A stretch of 64,000 nt of DNA, from the NCBI GenBank assembly GCA_021234155.1, contig JAJEKV010000083.1, positions 4,629,250 through 4,693,249 on the forward strand. Reading direction: 5' to 3'. The position numbers and the translations under genes were made by a program. The notes beneath the pieces were generated by a model. The model was not told the DNA's origin, did no database searches, and was given only the letters and a program-made list of their open reading frames with translations. Source of the DNA: Isoetes taiwanensis (lineage: Eukaryota; Streptophyta; Lycopodiopsida; Isoetales; Isoetaceae). Shown piece after piece: positions 56,930-64,000 of the stretch. The stretch's first letter is position 1. Each line of letters starts with the position of its first letter.

Positions 56930-57554
56930 AACCCCAGTCCACACTAGCATAAGCCAAGCCTACTAGCCATGACATCTATTGAGGTCAATCCCTACAATAG
57001 TATTATCGGCCCATACTTAGGAAATTAATCCCTGATGACATAATGTCCTATGAAACAAATACTCAGAAACCATATACAAGCCTTCATAAATTACTTTAGT
57101 ACATATGAAACCTATATTCCATATCACCAGTCCTTACATCATTCCTTATTTACTAAAGTCAAACAAACTGTCAGCCTGTACAGTCATACCATTATTACCA
57201 TATCCTAATAGATATAGTCATTATAGAGATCATGTATCTGTTGTATTTAATATTCATTATCTTATCCTATTAAGCCAAAGCTACAAACATTTATTTTCAT
57301 GAACTCTTCAAAACTCATTCTCACTTTAGGCTTATCAATACCTTCACAAACTAAGGCCTCAACTTTAGCCATCTATTAATTCTCACTAGATCATATATCA
57401 AAAAGAACAACCTTTCAAAATTAATTTTATCAGTCATGCATTATATTTCAACATGTTCAGCATACTCTTCTGTTATTCATACCTCATTCATACATACAAA
57501 AATGAGTATATACATTCCACCAAGTGCTGTCATAGTAGTATTAAAAAATAAGAT
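56930..57554. repeat. Direct repeat flanking the Penelope-like element, left copy
   Basis: From about 56930 to at least 57554 the sequence matches 63376-64000 with only a handful of differences (for example one extra base near 63487 and a few substitutions). The offset is 6445-6446 bp. The match probably continues past 57554 but the partner runs off the window. On the element strand this is the 3' copy. It adjoins an A-rich tract on its outer side (56895-56931). Confidence 0.93.
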
Positions 57555-57559
57555 GAGTA

Positions 57560-59400
57560 TATTCACTCCAAAAATTGTTGCCACAGTAACAGCTGTCATA
57601 CTTTCATAAACAAAATTCCATATAAGCCTTAACCATAAAACTGCCTTGGGTATTGTTATCCTGCTTTCACATTTAGATTATATAAAGGAATGCTTCACAA
57701 AACATTAATTTCATATCATAGATACTGTCTATCAGTCATTAAAGGACCAGTATTAAACCATACTATAAACTGCATATTTAGTTACGAGTTTAGTAGATCT
57801 TCCCATTTCGCTTCTTCATGTATTGGCCAACTTCAGTGCATTCATTTAACTCAGTTTAACCGTAAATATATCATCATTCTTCCATCCACTCCAGAGCTTG
57901 CAAGTAAAAAGACATCAATAAGAGGAGAAACCCGTACCTGCAGCCACAACACAACATTAGCATGATAATGGTAATGAGTGAGGGGCCAAAAGGTACATTA
58001 GGTTTCTCAGCTCATCGCTGGTTACCTATTGATACCTTTTTACCCCTGGCTCATTCATTTCAGGAAGAATTAAACTCTAAAATGTATGCTTATCATAATA
58101 AGACTTCCATATTTAAAGCTTCAAGCTTAAAATAAGACTTCCATATTTAAAGCTTCAAGCTTAAAATTAGTTTCTATGGTGTATTTACACATACCAACAG
58201 CATAGTTCTAGCAAAAAATAGCAGAATCTATTTATTCCAACCTGGTAGTCTTCGTAGTCATACTCAAGATCATCATCTTGCGTGCTCGTGGGGACACCCG
58301 GGGAATCATTTGCACCCCGCTTATTGCCAAGATGTTTGAAGTTTTCCCCGCCTTCTATTACCATGATTTTGGTTACGCATCCAAGGGCGTTTTCGCCTAT
58401 ATTGCCCTTTGCCTTCCATCTCCGATTATCCGGTTCGGTGGTGTTCAAGCGTTACTCAAATTACGCATTAAGCCATTCTTCCCCAAGCACTGAATCACTA
58501 TCAGAGCTCCATGGATTTCGTCGAATCAAATTCCCTCCAAATTACCTCGTCCATCTTTATATGGCTTTTACCTAAACTACCTTAAAGGTCTCTATGGATC
58601 ACGCCTAAATGTGTTCTTATCTTATCATAAATGTAGCACGAATCAACCGCCACGCCACCAAAGTCTTACACAAAATCCTTATGCCTATTTGTAGATTTTT
58701 GGAATGGAATGATTTCTCAAAACGTCCGACCCATATGCCCTCGGTTGGTAAAATCGTTACTGCTGCCAAAGATCTAGTTCGTGGTCTTATCCGATTCTCG
58801 TTTCGGTCCCATCCGTAGCCAAGGTCGAGCTTCATTCGAGCCGCCATCATTGTGCTATCAAAAGCCATTACCCTAAAACCTAAAAGGGTTAAATATCCAA
58901 AGGATATATGGCCTTGGTTAATTTGTATTCTTTATATTCAACCCTAAGTCAAATACCACTTAAACAAATGGTATACTCAGCCAGATATATGTCCAATGTC
59001 ATTTAAATCCTAGGTCAATTAAATTCCATGGTTTTCAACGGACATTTAAAAACCTAGCAACATGTTTCAATTTAATACTACCATCTTATCTTGTAGCTAT
59101 ATCCCCTTCATTGTTCATATGATTATTCAATCATTATATGAAGGTGAAGACCCTTCGTAATCTAAAGCTCCCTGTTCATAACCATGCTACTAACCATGCT
59201 ACTGGTCACAACAAGATCATTATTAAAATAGAAAAAAAATCCTACCACCAACCGTAGGATAAGTTTGGCCCGAATTTTAAAGCAGTAAAAGCAGAGAGGG
59301 TATGGACCCCTGCCATTACAGCCGGGGTCCAACCCTTATCCTATATAATTTAACCCATTTCTGATCCAAGGATACAATTGCAATAGGGACATAAATAAAT
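57560..59400. other. 3' part of the Penelope-like unit, no gene recognised
   Basis: On the element strand (minus) the RT stop is followed by this stretch. ORFs at 58868-58617 and 58448-58185 have no recognised domain, and no GIY-YIG motif was found. The end of the RT ORF reads ACAGGTACATGA, which contains a possible splice donor, so a further exon here cannot be excluded. Confidence 0.4.
58098..58165 (+). repeat. 34-bp tandem duplication
   Basis: AATAAGACTTCCATATTTAA plus AGCTTCAAGCTTAA occurs twice in direct succession, offset 34 bp, inside the Penelope-like unit. Confidence 0.92.
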
Positions 59401-61461
59401 TCATGTACCTGTAAATATCTCCCGTATCAGCACGTTTTTGTCAAAATTCAGACCTGGGAAAGCATTGTTGCTGATATATCTCGTAATCTTTTTAATCATC
59501 CCATTTTCATCGAAGCCATTGGTTCTGAAATTACTGATCAATCCCTTAATGTCAGTAGCAGCAGCTTTAATAGCACAGGTGTTAACATACATGTAAGGAC
59601 ATATCTGTGATATAATCACATTTCTGGCCTGTAGATAGGGCCTACAACTGTCAGCATGCACAAATTTAATAGCCCGGAAGGGTAGCACGTCTCTCTTGTC
59701 GTACCTTGTAGTTCTGTATACTCCATTAGTGCTACTAACAATCTCAATAGCCAGATTAAGGAAATTAGCAGCTACGCCTTGTCGCCTTTCATCCTTATTA
59801 CCATCATCAAAAATTGTCTCTTCCTTGATTCCCAATTGATTCATATCATATATGCAGTATTTGTCTTTGGTTAAGCATCCTGTATTAACCAAAAATTCTC
59901 TAATCGTTGGACAGTTAATCACCATAAGGTCATCAATGTATCTATATGCATACTTGAATGTTTCAATTTCCCTATATCTCCCATTTTCTCCTAATTTCTT
60001 AATGAAGCTGACTTCAAACCAGGCCAGATAGAGATTGCACCAACTAGGGCTACATGAAAGTCCCATGGGTATTCCACTGATTTGCTGCCATATTCTACCA
60101 CCCATAGCAATAAAGCAGTTGGATAGTAGCCAGTGATTAGCCGTGATGAACATCTCTATTTCCATTTTTATCCAACATTTACCCTTAGGTTCCACTTTGG
60201 ACCACTTCATGACAAAATTATCACTGCTCCTTTTAAACCATAATTCATTAAAGTGCTGTCTACTTTTATTCCATTTCCATGCTGCCTTGATCACCAATTC
60301 AATGATATTACATATTCCGTTTTCCCCTTTTAAAGGTATGTTTTCATAACACTTGGTTATGTCTGCAACGAAAATCTCATGTATCTTAGGCGGGAGATTA
60401 ATAACCACATCATAAATGGATTTAACCACCCAACATGTACTTACTCTGCCAGGTAACATCAAATGAATGCTAGCACCAATCATTTTAGCTATGGCAGGCC
60501 AATTATCCAAGATGTTATTAAGTCCAGCAGTAACTATTTGTGAAATCTCGGTGTAAATGGAATTATGGGTATTAGTAATCCATCTGTAATCTTTCTTATG
60601 TGCCTTAAATACTCCCAATAAATAAGGTAGTTTCTCAGATTCAAAACCCCAGTATCCAATAATTTTTTGTATGTCATTTTTGACTGAAATCTGCACTTCC
60701 TCATATGATCTGAATATGCTTTGGAAATCATGGCTGTTTAGTCTTTCCATGGCCTTTTCCCTAATGTGTCTCGGACATATGAAAGATGGGTTATTGGTAG
60801 CTTTGTCTACCCCAGAAATATAGAAGTTACCCACCAGCCATTCGATGTTATTTATGACATTGGTGTCCATTAGAGGAAACTTTTTGGTATTCTCCATCTT
60901 AATTGCAATGCCAATTCTGCATTTAGCAATATCAACCACTCTTTCCTTAAAGACATCCATCTCTCCTTCTGTTATATCAGGGTATGTAAATCTATGTGCC
61001 ACAAAAAAGGCCTCGCAGACATTAGTCATTTCCACAATGAATTCCTTAATTCTTAGAATTCTGTCAGGTATGTGGTTAAGTCCTTTTTTGAATAGACCCC
61101 TAAGCATTTTGCTTTTGATTAGCGTGAGTTTAGTGGTCCGAACATGTCCAATATCCTTATCAATGAAGGCTGCTAAATTAGGATTGCTACACGGGCAAAC
61201 CGGTTCACATTCTTGTGCAAATACACAGAACGGTTTGTAGAAAATATCCCTTAGGTTCTCAATGTATTTCCAACCAAACATAGTATTGTTCATCATATCT
61301 TGTCCCATTTCCCCAAAACACTCAACTGCTACTTTGAGAAAAATCCTGGGTAGACAAATTTGATCCTGAACCCTAGACAGAAATCTGCAATGCACTATTC
61401 TTGCATTGTTCTTAGGTTTTTCATCCACTAGAAAAAACCTTCCCTGGCCATCCTTAACCAT
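59401..61461 (-). CDS. Penelope-like reverse transcriptase (ORF2)
   Basis: An intact 686-residue ORF. Residues 1-240 are N-terminal to the RT core and contain CPCSNPNLAAFIDKDIGHVRTT (about 89-110), then LRGLFKKGLNHIPDR (120-134; compare the ...KGLNF.P motif of Penelope-like proteins) and SGVDKATNNPSFICPRH (216-232). RT motifs follow: LPYLLGVFKAHKKDYRWITN (278-297), motif A FVADITKCYENIPL (Asp 367), motif B ISGIPMGLSCSPSW (461-474), motif C YRYIDDLMVIN (Asp 510-511), then FLNLAIEI (567-574). A thumb-like C-terminus holds RYDKRDVLPFRAIKF. No LTR-type RNase H, integrase or GIY-YIG domain is seen. Both catalytic Asp sites are present, so it could be functional. The ATG at 61461 lies just after a predicted 3' splice site. 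Confidence 0.85.
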   Translation of the reverse strand: MVKDGQGRFFLVDEKPKNNARIVHCRFLSRVQDQICLPRIFLKVAVECFGEMGQDMMNNTMFGWKYIENLRDIFYKPFCVFAQECEPVCPCSNPNLAAFIDKDIGHVRTTKLTLIKSKMLRGLFKKGLNHIPDRILRIKEFIVEMTNVCEAFFVAHRFTYPDITEGEMDVFKERVVDIAKCRIGIAIKMENTKKFPLMDTNVINNIEWLVGNFYISGVDKATNNPSFICPRHIREKAMERLNSHDFQSIFRSYEEVQISVKNDIQKIIGYWGFESEKLPYLLGVFKAHKKDYRWITNTHNSIYTEISQIVTAGLNNILDNWPAIAKMIGASIHLMLPGRVSTCWVVKSIYDVVINLPPKIHEIFVADITKCYENIPLKGENGICNIIELVIKAAWKWNKSRQHFNELWFKRSSDNFVMKWSKVEPKGKCWIKMEIEMFITANHWLLSNCFIAMGGRIWQQISGIPMGLSCSPSWCNLYLAWFEVSFIKKLGENGRYREIETFKYAYRYIDDLMVINCPTIREFLVNTGCLTKDKYCIYDMNQLGIKEETIFDDGNKDERRQGVAANFLNLAIEIVSSTNGVYRTTRYDKRDVLPFRAIKFVHADSCRPYLQARNVIISQICPYMYVNTCAIKAAATDIKGLISNFRTNGFDENGMIKKITRYISNNAFPGLNFDKNVLIREIFTGT

Positions 61462-61473
61462 ATGTTTATTAAT

Positions 61474-61690
61474 CTGCAGTTATAAAAATCAACCATTTAT
61501 TAGTTAACTAACCCTTACAGTAACCAGCAAGTCTGGGTGATCATTTAGCCATCATTAGGCATCAGGATGTAAATTTAATGGGCCGCGTGGCAAGTATTTG
61601 AGCAATAATTTTGAGCTATACACTATAGCCATATTCAGACTCATATATTAAATAATTGCATTTAAACTTTTGTAAAGCATGAAAGCCTAC
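61474..61690 (-). other. Predicted 217-nt intron in the Penelope-like element
   Basis: On the minus strand a donor (AATGAG/GTAGGC) sits 6 bases after the ORF1 stop. An acceptor preceded by pyrimidines (TTTTTATAACTGCAG/ATTAAT) sits 12 bases before the RT ATG. Removing it puts ORF1 and the RT in the same frame. It is a prediction without RNA support. Confidence 0.5.
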
Positions 61691-61696
61691 CTCATT

Positions 61697-62881
61697 TTAA
61701 CTTGATGTATACTTCAGTTCCTCTCCAGCCACACCAGAGTACTTCCTTGTACTGTTACCCAAGTCTTTGGTTGCTGAGTGCCCCACAGGTACTTGTGTCC
61801 CAATGCATTCTATAGATGTACTCTCTGAGCCTCCTGGACTGTCAGTCCCTGGTTTTTTGGTGATCCTTGGTGGCCTGATCACCATGTTAAATTGGTTGCT
61901 GGATGTGGATGTTGTTCTTCCACTAGTCAGTCTGCTACTGCTGCTGCTAGCAGCCACCCTATTATCTTTAATAAAGGAGATAGGTTTGATAGTCTTCTCG
62001 CAGATGTCAATCATCTTGCATCGAGTCAGGTTGATCTTCAGATCAGCCCATGGATCCTCTGCCAGCTTCAATGTCATATGTATCAGACTTTCCCTAATTT
62101 CAAGGTAGGAGATAAAAGCCATGATAGTTGTCTTTAATGGGCCTTTGAGAAAACTCCTAAAACTGACCATTTGTGCAGCAGGAGAAATATCAGGATATAT
62201 ACTGTCCAAGTTGTTGAGCATGTACCAGACAGCATGATCCAACCATGTCATATTGTCACCACATGCATTCTTCTTATTCTTTTTCTTGCCCCTATCATCA
62301 CAAAGACATTTGATGTATGGACACATAGTCCTCCAGAATCTTTTGCAATAAAAGTCATCTCTAACCACATTGGGATATGCCATATGTCCCTTCTGGCTGA
62401 TATACATGTATGGACTTTTGCTACACTTCTTATCAAAGAACCTAGTGTCAATTGAGCATTTAACTTCTTCTTTATTGACAAATTTCTCCATTCTCAATGC
62501 AGCATTACAAGCAGCAGTTACCTGATCTTTGGTAAGTCCACCAAGTAGAATCCATGTCTCTCTGTTGATGGGTGCCAGCGCTCCGAAATTTTTAGTTCTC
62601 CATATAGCTTGGTTGCATAGCACTGCATGATTTTCCACCAACCTCTCTGGAATAATAGGAAAGTTTAAACAGTTGTTGAGTGTAAAATCAAACTCACTAT
62701 TATCCTCCACTGCAGTCTTATTTTTGGCATTTAACTCTGCCTTGTCCTGTTCAGACAGTAATGAATCAAAGGGATCATCTTCATTGTCAGATTCATTGAT
62801 CTGTACACATTCCACAGCTCTCTCCTCTTTCCTAAGATTGTTAGCAATTTCCAGAGCCTTGAGTCCAATCTTATACTTCAT
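61697..62881 (-). CDS. ORF1 of the Penelope-like element, unrecognised protein (main part)
   Basis: A 394-residue frame from ATG 62881. It opens with a short basic helix and an acidic segment (SDNEDDPFDSLLSEQD), then a globular middle (RETWILLGGLTKDQV). A Cys-rich basic region follows (FYCKRFWRTMCPYIKCLCDD, then GKKKNKKNACG). A helical region with WLDHAVWYMLNNLDSIYPD precedes a Ser/Thr-rich, probably disordered tail. I recognise no domain. The Cys-rich basic patch might bind nucleic acid, but that is inference. It is in the same frame as the upstream piece 63229-62906, separated by one TAG, and ends in TAA just before the predicted intron. ORF1-type companions exist in some Penelope-like elements. 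Confidence 0.6.
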   Translation of the reverse strand: MKYKIGLKALEIANNLRKEERAVECVQINESDNEDDPFDSLLSEQDKAELNAKNKTAVEDNSEFDFTLNNCLNFPIIPERLVENHAVLCNQAIWRTKNFGALAPINRETWILLGGLTKDQVTAACNAALRMEKFVNKEEVKCSIDTRFFDKKCSKSPYMYISQKGHMAYPNVVRDDFYCKRFWRTMCPYIKCLCDDRGKKKNKKNACGDNMTWLDHAVWYMLNNLDSIYPDISPAAQMVSFRSFLKGPLKTTIMAFISYLEIRESLIHMTLKLAEDPWADLKINLTRCKMIDICEKTIKPISFIKDNRVAASSSSSRLTSGRTTSTSSNQFNMVIRPPRITKKPGTDSPGGSESTSIECIGTQVPVGHSATKDLGNSTRKYSGVAGEELKYTSS

Positions 62882-62905
62882 TTTGCAATTATCTTCCTCA
62901 AGTGT

Positions 62906-63229
62906 CTACTGATATATCATGTCAGGCAGACTGCTGTACAAGTCATCAATGACTGTTACAATCTTTTCCACTTCCCCACCAGCTTTGTTAATGGCCGGGA
63001 AAGCCGCCATCCATTGATTGAAACCCATATGTAAAATAGCAGAATACATATCAGGTTTTCTCGCCATTTCTTTTTGAATGATATATTCATGTGCCTTAAC
63101 GTCCCTAATGCAGCATAAAAGGCACTGCACTGCATAGCTGGGTATCTCCTTCTTAAAGTATCCATACCCGAGTTGTGACAGTTCATTATTCCATTTTGGT
63201 AGCATCAACTCATGCACTGCTACCCTATC
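62906..63229 (-). CDS. ORF1 of the Penelope-like element, upstream exon (ends in TAG)
   Basis: The open frame (DRVAVHELMLPKWNNEL onward, about 107 residues to DMIYQ) has no ATG of its own at the 5' side. It starts at a good 3' splice site (TACTGTTATTTCAG/GATAGG), so it looks like an internal exon. It ends with TAG at 62906-62908; eight codons later comes the ATG of the 394-residue ORF in the same phase. No domain is recognised. The TAG is either a nonsense mutation (CAG to TAG would fit) or a readthrough codon. Confidence 0.55.
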   Translation of the reverse strand, partial: DRVAVHELMLPKWNNELSQLGYGYFKKEIPSYAVQCLLCCIRDVKAHEYIIQKEMARKPDMYSAILHMGFNQWMAAFPAINKAGGEVEKIVTVIDDLYSSLPDMIYQ

Positions 63230-63375
63230 CTGAAATAACAGTAAGCACACTAATGAGTTTATATGATTATCACATTAGTCCCATCAAAGTATATCTGCTT
63301 ATCATGTCATTCTAAGTACTTGGTTCATAGCCATCAATGACCCTGGTAAAACCAGAGACCCGAAGTTCCTAAAAA

Positions 63376-64000
63376 AACCCAGTCCACACTAGCATAAGCC
63401 AAGCCTACTAGCCATGACATCTATTGAGGTCAATCCCTACAATAGTATTATCGGCCCATACTTAGGAAATTAATCCCTGATGACATTGATGTCCTATGAA
63501 ACAAATGCTCAGAAACCATATACAAGCCTTCATAAATTACTTTAGTACATATGAAACCTATATTCCATATCACCAGTCCTTACATCATTCCTTATTTACT
63601 AAAGTCAAACAAACTGTCAGCCTGTACAGTCATACCATTATTACCATATCCTAATAGATATAGTCATTATAGAGATCATGTATCTGTTGTATTTAATATT
63701 CATTATCTTATCCTATTAAGCCAAAGCTACAAACATTTATTTTCATGAACTCTTCAAAACTCATTCTCACTTTAGGCTTATCAATACCTTCACAAACTAA
63801 GGCCTCAACTTTAGCCATCTATTAATTCTCACTAGATCATATATCAAAAAGAACAGCCTTTCAAAATTAATTTTATCAGTCATGCATTATATTTCAACAT
63901 GTTCAGCATACTCTTCTGTTATTCATACCTCATTCATACATACAAAAATGAGTATATACATTCCACCAAGTGCTGTCATAGTAGTATTAAAAAATAAGAT
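63376..64000. repeat. Direct repeat flanking the Penelope-like element, right copy (runs off window)
   Basis: Partner of 56930-57554. On the element strand it is the 5' copy. It begins after 'aagttcctaaaaaaa', where the left copy is preceded by an A-rich run, so both start at an A stretch followed by CCCAGTCCACACTAGC. Confidence 0.93.

Larger units (their letters stand above)
56930..64000 (-). mobile_element. Penelope-like retroelement with long direct repeats (incomplete at window edge)
   Basis: A minus-strand unit contains, from 5' to 3', a direct repeat of at least 620 bp (63376-64000 and beyond), an unrecognised ORF in two in-phase parts (63229-62906 and 62881-61697), a predicted intron (61690-61474), a 686-aa reverse transcriptase (61461-59401), about 1.8 kb with no assigned gene, and the second direct repeat (56930-57554 or further). 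Direct terminal repeats (pseudo-LTRs), retained introns and an RT sister to telomerase are all described for Penelope-like elements. A GIY-YIG endonuclease was not seen. The 5' boundary is outside the window, so target duplications cannot be checked. Confidence 0.75.

Noticed and set aside
57105-57302. 65-aa ORF present identically at 63551-63748
   Set aside because: The identity reflects the direct repeats of the element, not coding conservation; there is no start context or domain.
59401-61461. Idea that the RT is a telomerase or a group II intron maturase
   Set aside because: No telomerase RNA-binding T motif or long N-terminal domains, and no maturase X/En domains; the flanking direct repeats fit a retroelement better.
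61697-63229. Idea that the TAG/TAA interruptions reflect a non-standard nuclear code
   Set aside because: The L1 elements and the phosphatase gene in the same window end at ordinary TAA/TAG codons in the expected places, so stop codons seem normal here.

Overview
This window looks like nuclear DNA of a land plant with a large, repeat-rich, AT-rich genome. The reasons are plant-type L1 LINEs with a zf-RVT-like tail, a Ty3/gypsy relic, Tourist-, hAT- and CACTA-type DNA elements, a receptor-like-kinase fragment, and one intron-rich gene with GT-AG introns. A Penelope-like reverse transcriptase, and a protein fragment of a type I associate with bryophytes, lycophytes and ferns, make a non-flowering plant more likely than an angiosperm. 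That placement is inference. No rRNA, tRNA or CRISPR was recognised, and there is no bacterial-style operon.

Layout. 1-2.2 kb: two degenerate tandem-repeat families, one of about 45 bp in forward, inverted and forward blocks. 2.4-4.9 kb: a PIF/Harbinger gene pair (Myb/trihelix protein and transposase). 5.6-10.6 kb: AT-rich DNA with old LINE 3' ends and diverged repeats. 10.7-17.2 kb: a hexanucleotide microsatellite, two decayed LINEs on the minus strand (one with a pentanucleotide tail), a 330-bp duplication and a 282-bp MITE. 17.2-24.6 kb: no recognisable gene. 24.6-25.1 kb: a Tourist-like MITE with TTA target duplications and mirror-symmetric internal repeats. 25.6-32.3 kb: a nearly full-length L1 (L1-A) with a perfect 14-bp target-site duplication. 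32.8-33.7 kb: two more L1 fragments. 36.2-36.7 kb: a frameshifted gene fragment. 38.2-43.7 kb: a kinase pseudogene beside a decayed gypsy element. 44.3-48.3 kb: a multi-exon FCP1/NIF-type phosphatase gene, the only clearly host-like gene. 49.85-54.7 kb: a CACTA terminus inserted in a second decayed L1 (L1-B). 55-56.7 kb: a foldback element and a hAT MITE with a perfect 8-bp duplication.

56.9-64 kb is the most unusual part. A minus-strand element encodes a 686-aa reverse transcriptase that looks Penelope-like, preceded by a separate unrecognised ORF. Near-identical direct repeats of at least 620 bp flank it, 6.45 kb apart. The upstream reading frames are in phase with each other and, after removal of a predicted 217-nt GT-AG intron, with the reverse transcriptase. 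Only one TAG and one TAA interrupt them. This is the best candidate for an undescribed element.

The reverse transcriptases, transposases and their terminal repeats are separate mobile units. Apart from the phosphatase locus nothing suggests cooperating host genes. All calls come from reading the sequence and remembered family motifs; no database search was run.
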